NCBI RefSeq assembly: GCF_015230015.1 | Contig: NZ_JAAKZC010000003.1 | Location: 62,001 to 126,000 of the forward strand | Length of the DNA stretch: 64,000 bases | Direction of reading: 5' to 3' | Source of the DNA: Campylobacter concisus | Lineage (GTDB): Bacteria; Campylobacterota; Campylobacteria; Campylobacterales; Campylobacteraceae | Part shown: positions 9,711-18,491 of the stretch, in pieces | How positions within the stretch are numbered: position 1 is the first letter of the stretch | Layout: each line of letters starts with the position of its first letter | Notes under the pieces: generated by a model | What the model saw: the letters and a program-made list of their open reading frames with translations, nothing else | What the model was told of the DNA's origin: nothing | Database searches by the model: none | Translations under genes and position numbers: made by a program

Positions 9711-12700
9711 TGCCAAAAAGAACAGATATAAATACCATTTTGCTAATCGGCTCAGGCCCTATCGTCATCGGTCAAGCCTGCGAATTTGACTACTCAGGCA
9801 CGCAAGCAGCCAAGACACTAAAAGAGCTTGGATACCGCGTAGTGCTTATCAACTCAAACCCAGCCACCATCATGACTGACCCAAATTTCGCCGACGCAAC
9901 GTATATAGAGCCGATCACAAAAGATAGCATTTTAAGGATCATTGAAAAAGAAAATATTGATGCTATCTTGCCAACGATGGGCGGTCAAGTGGCGCTAAAT
10001 GCCGCTATGGAGGTCTTTGAGAGTGGCCTTTTAAAGGATGTTAAATTTCTTGGTGCAAACCCAGAAGCGATAAAAAAGGGCGAAGATAGACAAATTTTTA
10101 AAGCGACCATGCAAAAGATCGGCATGGACCTGCCTGAGAGTAGATATGCTTATAACATGGACGACGCGCTAAATGCGGCAAATGAGATAGGATTTCCACT
10201 CATTATAAGAGCAAGCTACACACTTGGTGGCGCAGGAAGCGGCGTGGCTTATAATATGGACGAATTTAAAGAGCTAGCCAACACTGGCCTTGACGCAAGC
10301 CCGATACATGAAATTTTGATAGAAGAGAGCTTGCTTGGCTGGAAAGAGTACGAGATGGAGGTCATTAGAGATAGAAATGACAACTGCATCATCGTCTGCT
10401 CGATCGAAAATTTTGACCCAATGGGCGTGCATACAGGCGATAGTATCACGGTTGCGCCAGCTTTAACGCTCACAGATAAAGAGTATCAGGCTATGCGTGA
10501 CGCTAGCTTTGCCATACTTCGCGAGATCGGCGTTGATACTGGCGGCAGCAACGTGCAGTTTGCCATAGACCCAAAAACTGGCCGTATGATCGTTATCGAG
10601 ATGAACCCACGCGTTAGCCGAAGCTCGGCGCTTGCTAGTAAGGCTACTGGCTATCCGATCGCAAAGGTTGCGACACTGCTTGCAGTTGGTTTTAGCCTAG
10701 ATGAGATAAAAAATGACATCACAGGCACGCCTGCTAGCTTTGAGCCGGTGATCGACTACATCGTGACAAAAATTCCACGCTTTACATTTGAGAAATTTCC
10801 GGGATCAAACCCATATCTAGGCACTGCGATGAAGTCAGTTGGCGAGGTCATGGCGATAGGTAGGACATTTAAAGAGAGTATCCAAAAGGCGCTTTGTAGC
10901 CTAGAGCGTGATCTTTGCGGATTTAACAGTCTTAGCCTAGAGAAAAACGCTTTGATTTATGGCATCAGAAATGCAAATGAGAGAAGAATTTTATATCTAG
11001 CGCAAGCCTTTAGAGATGGCTTTAGCGTGGCTGAAGTGCATGAATTTAGCAAGATCGATCCTTGGTTTTTGGAGCAAATTTACGAGATAGTTAAATTTGA
11101 AGATAAGATCGACATGGATATCTTAAACAACGAAGAGCTACTGCGAGAGGCCAAAAGTATGGGCTTTTCAGACAAGATGATAGCTGTGCTTATAAATGAA
11201 AAAGACGATCTTGAGCTTAGCCAAAATGATATCTATTTTGCTAGGCAAAAACTTGGCATCGAGCTTGAATACAACGAGGTCGATACTTGCGCGGGCGAAT
11301 TTAAGGCGCTAACGCCGTATCTCTACTCATCTACAAATATCACTAAATTTCCTAAAAAAGAGCCTGTAAAAGACGCTAAAAAGGTGATGATAATAGGCGG
11401 CGGTCCAAACAGGATCGGCCAAGGCATAGAGTTTGACTACTGCTGCGTGCATGCAAGCTACGCCCTAAGAGACCTTGGTGTAAAGACGATAATGTACAAC
11501 TGCAACCCAGAAACCGTCTCAACCGACTACGACACGAGCGATATTTTGTATTTTGAGCCGATCGATTTTGAGCACGTTAGATCAGTCATCGAGCGCGAAA
11601 AGCCAGACGGCGTGATCGTGCATTTTGGCGGCCAAACTCCGCTTAAATTTGCAAAGCGCCTAAGCGTGATCGGCGCTAAGATCATCGGCACAACTGCAAG
11701 AGTGATCGACGTGGCCGAGGATAGAAAGAAATTTAGTGAATTTATAAATAAAATAGGCGTCCTTCAGCCTAAAAATGACACCGCTACTAGCCTAGAAGAA
11801 GCCTTACAAAAGGCCGCTACTATCGGCTATCCAGTGCTTGTTCGCCCAAGCTACGTCTTAGGCGGCAGGGCGATGAGAAGGGTGCATAACGAGAGCGAGC
11901 TAAAAGAGTATATGAGCGAGGCGGTAAAGGTTAGCAACCACTCGCCAGTGCTACTTGATAAATTTTTACAAGACGCAAAAGAGCTCGACGTAGATGCGAT
12001 ATGTGACGGCAAAGAGGTCTATATAGGTGCGATAATGGAGCACATCGAGGAGGCTGGAATTCACTCTGGAGACTCAGCTTGCATATTGCCACCGATGAGT
12101 TTAAGCGATGAGATGATAAAAAAAGTGGAGAAGCAAACCAGAGATATCGCGCTAAATTTAGGCGTTGTCGGCCTTATGAATATCCAGTTTGCTATCTATG
12201 AAAACGAGCTTTATATGATCGAGGTAAATCCTCGCGCGAGCAGGACTGTGCCGTTTGTGAGCAAAGCTACTGGCGTGCCTATGGCAAAGGTGGCTACAAG
12301 AGTTATGTGGCAGGGAAATTTACGTGAGGCACTTAAATTTTATGATGATTACAAGGTTGTTTATGAAGATGGCGACATCTTAAAACCTCGCGTAAGTTCG
12401 CACGTTTGTGTAAAAGAGTGCGTGCTGCCATTTAACAAGCTAAGTGGAGCTGATCTCATCCTTGGCCCTGAGATGAAGAGCACGGGCGAGGTCATGGGCA
12501 TAAGCCACGACTTTGCAAGCTCATTTGCAAAGAGCCAGATCGCTGCTAGCAACACTTTGCCAAGCAAGGGCAGGGTATTTTTAACGCTAGCTGACGCTGA
12601 TAAATCTTACGCGCCTGATCTTGCAAAAGAGCTAATAGCGCTTGGTTTTAGCATCGTCGCAACTGGCGGTACGCATAAAATTTTAATCGAAGCTGGCGTG

Positions 12701-12970
12701 GAGGCTGAGTTTGTTTATAAGATAAGTGAGGGCAGACCAAACGTCGAAGATAGACTTAAAAACGGCGATATAGCACTTGTTATAAATACAAGCGATACCA
12801 AATCAAGCGTCGATGATGGTAAAAAAATCCGCCAAAATGTGCTTAGATTTAAAATTCCATATTTTACAACGATCCGTGCAGCACTCGCAGCTGCTAAGTC
12901 GCTAGGCACAGTTCAAACTGGTAAGGCGCTTGAAGTAAAAAGCTTGCAAGAGTATCTAAACGAGAAATAA
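9707..12970 (+). CDS. carB: Carbamoyl-phosphate synthase large subunit CarB
   Basis: Makes carbamoyl phosphate from bicarbonate, ammonia (passed from CarA) and two ATP, for pyrimidine and arginine synthesis. At 1087 residues it has the classic duplicated ATP-grasp structure: [20 protein letters not shown] at the start of half one and [17 protein letters not shown] at the start of half two (about residue 562), each followed by an ATP-grasp core ending in [20 protein letters not shown] or [20 protein letters not shown]. The last 140 residues are the MGS allosteric domain ([12 protein letters not shown]). Two ATGs in tandem (9707, 9710) could start it. No carA is in the window. A hairpin follows the stop. 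Confidence 0.97.
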   Translation: MMPKRTDINTILLIGSGPIVIGQACEFDYSGTQAAKTLKELGYRVVLINSNPATIMTDPNFADATYIEPITKDSILRIIEKENIDAILPTMGGQVALNAAMEVFESGLLKDVKFLGANPEAIKKGEDRQIFKATMQKIGMDLPESRYAYNMDDALNAANEIGFPLIIRASYTLGGAGSGVAYNMDEFKELANTGLDASPIHEILIEESLLGWKEYEMEVIRDRNDNCIIVCSIENFDPMGVHTGDSITVAPALTLTDKEYQAMRDASFAILREIGVDTGGSNVQFAIDPKTGRMIVIEMNPRVSRSSALASKATGYPIAKVATLLAVGFSLDEIKNDITGTPASFEPVIDYIVTKIPRFTFEKFPGSNPYLGTAMKSVGEVMAIGRTFKESIQKALCSLERDLCGFNSLSLEKNALIYGIRNANERRILYLAQAFRDGFSVAEVHEFSKIDPWFLEQIYEIVKFEDKIDMDILNNEELLREAKSMGFSDKMIAVLINEKDDLELSQNDIYFARQKLGIELEYNEVDTCAGEFKALTPYLYSSTNITKFPKKEPVKDAKKVMIIGGGPNRIGQGIEFDYCCVHASYALRDLGVKTIMYNCNPETVSTDYDTSDILYFEPIDFEHVRSVIEREKPDGVIVHFGGQTPLKFAKRLSVIGAKIIGTTARVIDVAEDRKKFSEFINKIGVLQPKNDTATSLEEALQKAATIGYPVLVRPSYVLGGRAMRRVHNESELKEYMSEAVKVSNHSPVLLDKFLQDAKELDVDAICDGKEVYIGAIMEHIEEAGIHSGDSACILPPMSLSDEMIKKVEKQTRDIALNLGVVGLMNIQFAIYENELYMIEVNPRASRTVPFVSKATGVPMAKVATRVMWQGNLREALKFYDDYKVVYEDGDILKPRVSSHVCVKECVLPFNKLSGADLILGPEMKSTGEVMGISHDFASSFAKSQIAASNTLPSKGRVFLTLADADKSYAPDLAKELIALGFSIVATGGTHKILIEAGVEAEFVYKISEGRPNVEDRLKNGDIALVINTSDTKSSVDDGKKIRQNVLRFKIPYFTTIRAALAAAKSLGTVQTGKALEVKSLQEYLNEK

Positions 12971-12976
12971 TAAATT

Positions 12977-13000
12977 TAGTGGCAGTTTTGGCTGCCACTA
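12977..13000. terminator. Hairpin between convergent carB and flavoprotein gene
   Basis: A perfect 9-bp stem (TAGTGGCAG / CTGCCACTA) with a TTTTGG loop lies 6 bases after the carB stop and before the convergent flavoprotein stop. No long T-run follows on either strand, so it is a weak or factor-assisted terminator, or simply a 3'-end stabiliser. Confidence 0.5.
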
Positions 13001-13025
13001 GCTAAATTCCTCTGAATTTGATTAG

Positions 13026-14162
13026 CTATTTTTTTAAAGCGCTAGCCACCTTTAGAGCGCTTGCAAATGCAAAATGTAAGTTGTATCCACCAAGCATACC
13101 GGTAATATCTAAGACTTCACCTATAAAATAAAGCCCCTTTACGTTTTTACTCTCTAAATTGTCATCTAAAAACTCTGTTTTTACACCGCCTTTTGTAACT
13201 TCAGCCCTTTCAAAGCCAAATGTCCCAGCCGGGGCAAACTCATAGGCAAAAAGCCTTTTTATGATGCTCTTTTCACCATCACTAAATTCATAAAACGCCC
13301 TATCTTTTAAGCCAAAATTTCTTAAAAACTCCAGCACAAATCTCTTTGGCAATGGCAAAACCGAGCTAAGCTGTTTTTTACCATTTACTAAATTTTTCTC
13401 ACTAAATTTAGGCAAAAAATTTATGCAAATTCGACCCTTTTGCCAAAAGAGTGAAGCATTTAGTATCGCTGGGCCACTTATGCCCCTGTGCGTAAAAAGC
13501 ACATCACCACTAAATTTACAGCTCTCGTTTTTGCCATTTATCACTACAGCTGCGCTTAGGCTAACGCCGCTAAGTTCTTTAAACCAAAACTCATCTTTTT
13601 GCACGCTAAAGCCAACAAGAGCAGGCGCAAGAGGTGAGAGCTCAAGTCCAAACTCACTTGCTATCTTGTAGCCAACATCGCTTGCGCCAAGGGCTTTGTA
13701 GCTTAGTCCGCCACTTGCGATGACTAAATTTCTAGCTCTAAATTTCTCATTTAGCGTTGAAATTTCAAAAATTTCATCTACTTTTTTAGCGCCAACGACC
13801 TCTTTGTTATAAAAAATATCTGCATTTTGCCTTTTTAAAAGCAGGCTCAAAACACTCTTTGCGCCGTTATCACAGAAAAATTGATTTTGCTTTTGCTCGC
13901 TAAATTTAAGCTCGTTAAAAAATTTCAAAACTTGATCAGGGTTTAGTACTTTTAAAATTTGCTCTATAATTTTTTGCTCGCCAAGGTAGTTTTTGGCGCT
14001 TACGAAGCGGTTTGTGATATTGCATCTGCCACCACCGCTTGCTAAGATTTTTTTGCCAGCGCTGCTGTTTTTCTCTAAGATAGCGACCTTTTTGCCTTTT
14101 AAATTTGCCCCTAAAAAGAGCCCGCTAGCGCCAGCACCAACGATGATGACATCGTAGATCAA
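13026..14162 (-). CDS. HI0933/BaiN-family FAD-dependent oxidoreductase
   Basis: A flavoprotein of the HI0933 family (YhiN/BaiN), reaction unassigned in this organism. It has the Rossmann motif DVIIVGAGASGLFLGANL at the N-terminus, the family hallmark KKILASGGGRCNITN near residue 38, NLVIASGGLSYKALGASDVG in the middle and the second FAD contact GLYFIGEVLDITGMLGGYNL near the C-terminus. At 378 residues it is close to full length. The start is TTG, overlapping the TGA of the upstream MFS gene (TTGA), so the two genes are coupled. A human gut homologue has been linked to bile-acid reduction, but nothing here shows that activity. Confidence 0.88.
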   Translation of the reverse strand: MIYDVIIVGAGASGLFLGANLKGKKVAILEKNSSAGKKILASGGGRCNITNRFVSAKNYLGEQKIIEQILKVLNPDQVLKFFNELKFSEQKQNQFFCDNGAKSVLSLLLKRQNADIFYNKEVVGAKKVDEIFEISTLNEKFRARNLVIASGGLSYKALGASDVGYKIASEFGLELSPLAPALVGFSVQKDEFWFKELSGVSLSAAVVINGKNESCKFSGDVLFTHRGISGPAILNASLFWQKGRICINFLPKFSEKNLVNGKKQLSSVLPLPKRFVLEFLRNFGLKDRAFYEFSDGEKSIIKRLFAYEFAPAGTFGFERAEVTKGGVKTEFLDDNLESKNVKGLYFIGEVLDITGMLGGYNLHFAFASALKVASALKK

Positions 14163-15460
14163 AATTTCAAGCTCTCTTTTAAAGCCGCCTCGCTTGTTAT
14201 GCGAGAGTCAAATTTGATCACTTGATGTTTCTCGTTTTTGTAATAATCCACCACGCCTTTTTGGCTGTTTAAAAGCTCTAAATTTAAGCTCGCTTCTGGG
14301 CTTAGGTAGATATTTTTAAAAATTCTTGGATCGCTTAGGCTAAAGAGCAAAACAAGCCAGATCACGCAAAGCACCACGCAGACGATGGCAAGCACTTTGA
14401 AGTTAAAGGTGTGCATGATATATCCGCCAACAGCGCCCCCAACAAAGCTGCCAAAGTAGCCAAATGAGTTAAAGATGCCAAGAGCGGTGCCTTTTTGTGA
14501 GGATTTTACAAATTTTGTCGCGGTTGATTGCATGATTGGCTCGTGAAGGTTAAAACCTACAAAAAATATCGCTATGCCAACCACAAAGACAAATAGCGTA
14601 AAGCTAAAGGCAAAAATGGCGTAAGTTAGCCCAAAAAGTATCGTGCCAGCTATCAAGATGACCTTGCTAAGCCCCTTGCCATCGCCCAAAGCGCCAGCTA
14701 GCCCCATAGCCAAAAAGCCAAGCACGGCGCCAAGCGTATAGACCTTGTAAAGCTCGCCACTCTCAAAGCCATACTCTTTTACTAAGATGATCGGTATCAC
14801 CAAAAATGCGATGCTTGTGAGCATCTTTTGCATAAAAGAGGTGAAATTTATAATCATGTAGTCTTTTTGTAAAAAGAGCTTGCCAAATGGCACCTTCTGG
14901 GCCTTTGCGCTCACTTTTATCTCTTTTGGCACGACGGTGTAGAGCAGGACGACGCAAAGTAGGCTAAGAGCAGCGCTTAGATAAAAGAGACTTGATAGGC
15001 CGTAGCTTCTAGCAAGTAGCGGTCCAAGCACCATCGAAAGCGTGAAGCTAAGCCCTATAAAAGCGCCCATTATCGCCATGGCTTTTGAGCGATTTTCTTC
15101 AGCCACAAAGTCGCTTATCATCGCTGTTGCCACTGCTCCTACAGCCCCCACACCTTGTAAAAACCTGCCAAAAAGCATCGTGTAAATTTCACTTGCTAGA
15201 GCGCAGACGATAGAGCCAACCACAAAGATTAAAAGCCCGATGGTTAGCGCTTTTTTGCGGCCGATCTTATCTGAAAGAGCGCCAAAAGGCACTTGAAATA
15301 TCATCTGTGAGATCGCATAGACGCCTACTATTAGCCCAACTAAAAATTCGTTTGCGCCCTCTAAATTTAGGGCATAAAGGCTAAGCACCGGTAGGACTAT
15401 AAAAAGTCCAAAAAATCTGCTAGCTACGATAAAAGATAGTGGCAAAACGCTTTTTAACAT
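14159..15460 (-). CDS. MFS transporter, YajR-like with C-terminal extension
   Basis: Major facilitator superfamily proton-linked transporter, probably drug/H+ antiport type. Twelve hydrophobic segments are visible; loop 2-3 carries GALSDKIGRKKALTIG (motif A) and TM4 RFLQGVGAVGAVATAMISD (motif B-like). After the twelfth segment about 50 soluble residues follow (SLNLELLNSQKGVVDYYKNE...), which may form the small ferredoxin-like YAM domain of YajR; I infer this from position and length, not alignment. It has an ATG start and lies first in a two-gene unit with the flavoprotein, divergent from rdgB. Confidence 0.85.
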   Translation of the reverse strand: MLKSVLPLSFIVASRFFGLFIVLPVLSLYALNLEGANEFLVGLIVGVYAISQMIFQVPFGALSDKIGRKKALTIGLLIFVVGSIVCALASEIYTMLFGRFLQGVGAVGAVATAMISDFVAEENRSKAMAIMGAFIGLSFTLSMVLGPLLARSYGLSSLFYLSAALSLLCVVLLYTVVPKEIKVSAKAQKVPFGKLFLQKDYMIINFTSFMQKMLTSIAFLVIPIILVKEYGFESGELYKVYTLGAVLGFLAMGLAGALGDGKGLSKVILIAGTILFGLTYAIFAFSFTLFVFVVGIAIFFVGFNLHEPIMQSTATKFVKSSQKGTALGIFNSFGYFGSFVGGAVGGYIMHTFNFKVLAIVCVVLCVIWLVLLFSLSDPRIFKNIYLSPEASLNLELLNSQKGVVDYYKNEKHQVIKFDSRITSEAALKESLKF

Positions 15461-15540
15461 AAATTTTCCCTTATTTTTAAAAGGACTAAGTTTATCATTT
15501 TAATACTAATTTAAATTTAAAAATTTAATCTACTTTTTTG

Positions 15541-15546
15541 TAAAAT
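15541..15546 (+). promoter_or_regulatory. Probable -10 element for rdgB
   Basis: TTG-TAAAAT preceded by a run of seven T lies 26 bases before the ATG, with AGGAG (15561-15565) in between. The poly-T upstream in place of a -35 is common in Campylobacter promoters. Confidence 0.42.
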
Positions 15547-15572
15547 ACGCCCAAAAATCAAGGAGTTTTGCG

Positions 15573-16214
15573 ATGAAAATCGTGCTTGCGACATCAAATT
15601 TAGACAAAGTAAAAGAGATAAAAGAGTTTTTAAAAGGCTATGAAATTTACGCACTAAGCGAGGTTGTGAAGCCATTTGAGATCGTTGAAGATGGTAGCAC
15701 TTTTCAGCAAAATGCGCTCATAAAGTCAAAAGCTGTTTTTGCAAAGCTTAAAGAGCAGAGACTTGATAGTGAGTTTATCGCACTTAGCGATGATAGTGGT
15801 ATCAGCGTGGATGCGCTTGGTGGCGAGCCAGGGATCTACTCAGCGCGCTACTTTGACCTTGATGAAAATGGCAAAGTGTGCGGCAAAAACGCGAATGACG
15901 CAAACAATAGAGCAAAGCTAATTAGCAAGCTAAAGGCGTTAAATTTAAAGAGCTCACCAGCTCACTACACCGCTTGTATCGCCATTAGCTCAAAATTTGG
16001 AGACTATACGACGCATGGCTTTATGTATGGTGAGGCGATAGATGAGGAGCGTGGCACAAACGGCTTTGGCTACGACGCACTCTTTATCCCAGATGGCTTT
16101 ACAAAGACGCTTGGCGAGCTAGATAACGAGACAAAGCTTAAAATTTCTCACCGCTCAAAGGGGCTCGAACTTGCAAATTTTGTGCTAAAAAGTCTAAAGA
16201 AAAACTTTAGTTAA
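15573..16214 (+). CDS. rdgB: Non-canonical purine NTP pyrophosphatase (XTP/dITPase)
   Basis: Hydrolyses dITP, dXTP and ITP to monophosphates, keeping deaminated purines out of nucleic acid. The start MKIVLATSNLDKVKEIKEFL is the HAM1/RdgB signature, with the active-site segment ALSDDSGISVDALGGEPGIYSARY near residue 70 and the conserved GFGYDALFIPDG and ISHRSKGL near the end. It is 213 residues, slightly longer than E. coli RdgB. A clear AGGAG precedes the ATG. Its 3' end overlaps the convergent TPR gene by eight bases. Confidence 0.95.
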   Translation: MKIVLATSNLDKVKEIKEFLKGYEIYALSEVVKPFEIVEDGSTFQQNALIKSKAVFAKLKEQRLDSEFIALSDDSGISVDALGGEPGIYSARYFDLDENGKVCGKNANDANNRAKLISKLKALNLKSSPAHYTACIAISSKFGDYTTHGFMYGEAIDEERGTNGFGYDALFIPDGFTKTLGELDNETKLKISHRSKGLELANFVLKSLKKNFS

Positions 16215-16929
16215 GCTCTTTTAATCCCTTGCTAGCTCGCTCCAAAAGACCAAGCGCGCGAGGGTTTTGCTCCTTGCCTTTTAAAATTTCAAGCACTTCT
16301 TTGTAGTTTTTGGCAGCTTCGTCCTTTTGCTCAAGCTTTGCTAGGTCGTTAGCGACTTCTATTAACAGCTCTGATCGAACAAGCTCGTTGCCACTTAGCT
16401 CTGGCGTGATATCAAGTAAATTTAACGCTAAAATGTGCTTGTCGTAGGCTTTTGCAAAGTCATTTTTCATGTAGTAGGTGCTGCCGATGGACTTTATGCA
16501 AAGCAGCTCGTCGCGCATTGGGGTATTTGGCGTGACGTCATAAATTTTTTGAGCTTCTTGAAAATTAGCAAGCGCCTCGTCATATTTGCCTAGCGCCTTT
16601 TTTGCTGCGCCTATGTTTTGATAAGAGCGCGCTAGCAGCAGTTTGTCACTAACGTTTGCCGCGAGCTCTAGGGCTTTTTGTGAGAGCTCTAGTGCCTTTT
16701 GTGGCTCGCCATTTACCATGTAAAGGCTACCGCTATTTACGAGCGAAGTGATCGCCTGCTCGGTGTTGCTCTCTTTTAAGCAGACATCAGTCGCTTGCTT
16801 GGCTAAATTTATAGCGCGAGCTAAATTTCTATCACTTTTATAAAACTCATTTACGCTATCTTGCACCAGCTCGTCGCAGCTACTTGCAAAGAGGCAAATA
16901 GGCACTAAAAATGGCAAAATTTTCTTCAT
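16207..16929 (-). CDS. Exported tetratricopeptide-repeat protein
   Basis: No specific family recognised. The first 17 residues (KKILPFLVPICLFASS) form a signal peptide, followed by Cys18; the -3 to -1 residues A-S-S are a poor lipobox, so soluble periplasmic is as likely as lipoprotein. The remaining 220 residues are TPR helices, e.g. ALELSQKALELAANVSDKLL and ALANFQEAQKIY. Protein-protein scaffolding in the periplasm is the reasonable guess. It is convergent with rdgB, the coding ends sharing eight bases, and it diverges from the spermidine-pathway gene. Confidence 0.7.
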   Translation of the reverse strand: MKKILPFLVPICLFASSCDELVQDSVNEFYKSDRNLARAINLAKQATDVCLKESNTEQAITSLVNSGSLYMVNGEPQKALELSQKALELAANVSDKLLLARSYQNIGAAKKALGKYDEALANFQEAQKIYDVTPNTPMRDELLCIKSIGSTYYMKNDFAKAYDKHILALNLLDITPELSGNELVRSELLIEVANDLAKLEQKDEAAKNYKEVLEILKGKEQNPRALGLLERASKGLKELN

Positions 16930-17022
16930 CTTTTTACCTTTAAAATTTGGCTCATTTTACCTTTTGAAGCTAGAAATTTATATTAACTTTGCTAAAATCA
17001 CTAAAATTTTAAGGAGCCAAAA

Positions 17023-18234
17023 ATGTCAAATATCTTAATCATCGGTGCAGGCGGCGTTAGCCAAGTCGCAACCGTAAAATGTGCGATGAACTCGGACGTT
17101 TTTACATCTATCACCCTTGCAAGCCGCACAAAAAGCAAGTGCGATGCGATCGCTAAATTTATAAAAGATCGCCTTGGCGTAGAGATAAAAACCGCACAAA
17201 TCGACGCTGACGACACAGCAGCTGTGGTGGAGCTTATCAAACAAACAAAGGCCGATTTGCTTCTAAACGTCGCGCTACCATATCAAGACCTAACCCTTAT
17301 GGACGCTTGCGTAAAGGCTGGCATACCTTATATCGACACCGCAAACTACGAGCACCCAGACACCGCAAAATTTGAGTACAAGCTTCAGTGGGCGAAGGAT
17401 GGTGACTTTAAAAAGGCTGGCACGATGGCGCTTCTTGGCTCTGGATTTGACCCGGGCGTGACAAATGTATTTTGCGCCTACGCTCAGCAAAATTTATTTG
17501 ACGAGATCCACGAGATCGACATCCTTGACTGCAACGCAGGTGATCATGGATATCCGTTCGCGACAAATTTCAACCCAGAGATAAATTTACGCGAAGTTAG
17601 CGCAAATGGCCGCTACTGGGAGGCTGGCAAATGGATCGAGACAAAGCCGATGCAGATAATGTTTAAGTGGGACTACCCAAAAGTAGGCGTCAAGGACAGC
17701 TACCTGCTCTATCACGAGGAGCTAGAAAGCTTAGTTAAAAACATCAAAGGGCTAAAGAGAATTCGCTTTTTCATGACCTTTGGACAAAGCTACCTAACCC
17801 ACATGAAGTGCCTAGAAAACGTCGGCATGCTCCGCATAGACGAGGTCGAGCATAACGGCGTGAAAATCGTGCCGATCCAGTTTTTAAAGACCTTGCTGCC
17901 TGACCCTGCAAGCCTTGGCCCACGCACAAAAGGTAAAACAAACATCGGCTGCGTGATAAGAGGGCTCAAAGATGGCAAAGAGCGCCAAGTCTACATCTAC
18001 AACGTCTGCGACCACGAGGCTTGCTACGCTGAGACAGGCGCGCAGGCTGTTAGCTACACCACGGGCGTACCAGCGATGATAGGCTCACTAATGGTGGCAA
18101 AAGGCATCTGGAGCGGAAAAGGCGTCTTTAATATGGAAAACTTCGACGCAAAACCTTTCATGGACGAGCTAAATAAGCAGGGGCTGCCGTGGGAGATGAT
18201 TGAAATGAAGCCAGGAGAGAGATACGAAGTTTAA
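17023..18234 (+). CDS. Carboxynorspermidine/carboxyspermidine dehydrogenase (saccharopine dehydrogenase family)
   Basis: Condenses aspartate semialdehyde with putrescine or diaminopropane and reduces the imine with NADPH, in the alternative spermidine pathway that C. jejuni uses in place of AdoMet-decarboxylase chemistry (established for that species). The 403-residue protein starts with a Rossmann motif ILIIGAGGVSQVA, has SRTKSKCDAIAKFI after strand 2, and GSGFDPGVTNVFCAYA near residue 145, typical of this family. AAGGAGCC precedes the ATG. The partner decarboxylase is not in the window. Saccharopine dehydrogenase proper is less likely, since lysine degradation is not expected in this lineage. 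Confidence 0.86.
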   Translation: MSNILIIGAGGVSQVATVKCAMNSDVFTSITLASRTKSKCDAIAKFIKDRLGVEIKTAQIDADDTAAVVELIKQTKADLLLNVALPYQDLTLMDACVKAGIPYIDTANYEHPDTAKFEYKLQWAKDGDFKKAGTMALLGSGFDPGVTNVFCAYAQQNLFDEIHEIDILDCNAGDHGYPFATNFNPEINLREVSANGRYWEAGKWIETKPMQIMFKWDYPKVGVKDSYLLYHEELESLVKNIKGLKRIRFFMTFGQSYLTHMKCLENVGMLRIDEVEHNGVKIVPIQFLKTLLPDPASLGPRTKGKTNIGCVIRGLKDGKERQVYIYNVCDHEACYAETGAQAVSYTTGVPAMIGSLMVAKGIWSGKGVFNMENFDAKPFMDELNKQGLPWEMIEMKPGERYEV

Positions 18235-18268
18235 ATTTTAGACTTATTAGGCTTCTCTTTTTCTACTT

Positions 18269-18372
18269 ATACTTCGTTGGTTTTAAATTTTGCTCGGTCA
18301 TTACCCAGTCGGTAACTCTCGTCACAAAATTTAAAACCGCCTTGTCTAAGCGAAAAATACTTCGCCTAAATT
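18269..18372. repeat. Nested inverted repeat, related to the array at 46.1 kb
   Basis: Between the spermidine-pathway gene and rmuC lies a perfect 14-bp inverted repeat (GGTTTTAAATTTTG at 18279-18292, CAAAATTTAAAACC at 18325-18338) enclosing a second small hairpin TTACC-CAGTC-GGTAA (18301-18315). It is flanked by TATACTTCGTTG on the left and a TACTTCGCCTAAA box on the right. Near-identical flanks and the same nested design, with different stem sequences, occur at 46083-46190. Function unknown. Confidence 0.6.
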
Positions 18373-18457
18373 TATTAAATTTAGTTATGCAACAAACTGC
18401 CTATCCAGTCTTAAGAATTCGCTCCTTTATTTCACAACTCTTTTACAAATTTTCAAA

Positions 18458-18463
18458 TATAAT
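18458..18463 (+). promoter_or_regulatory. Probable -10 element for rmuC
   Basis: TATAAT 28 bases before the GTG of rmuC, followed by AAAAGGA as ribosome-binding site. No distinct -35. Confidence 0.45.
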
Positions 18464-18491
18464 AAAGCCAAAAATTTAAAAGGAAATTTCA

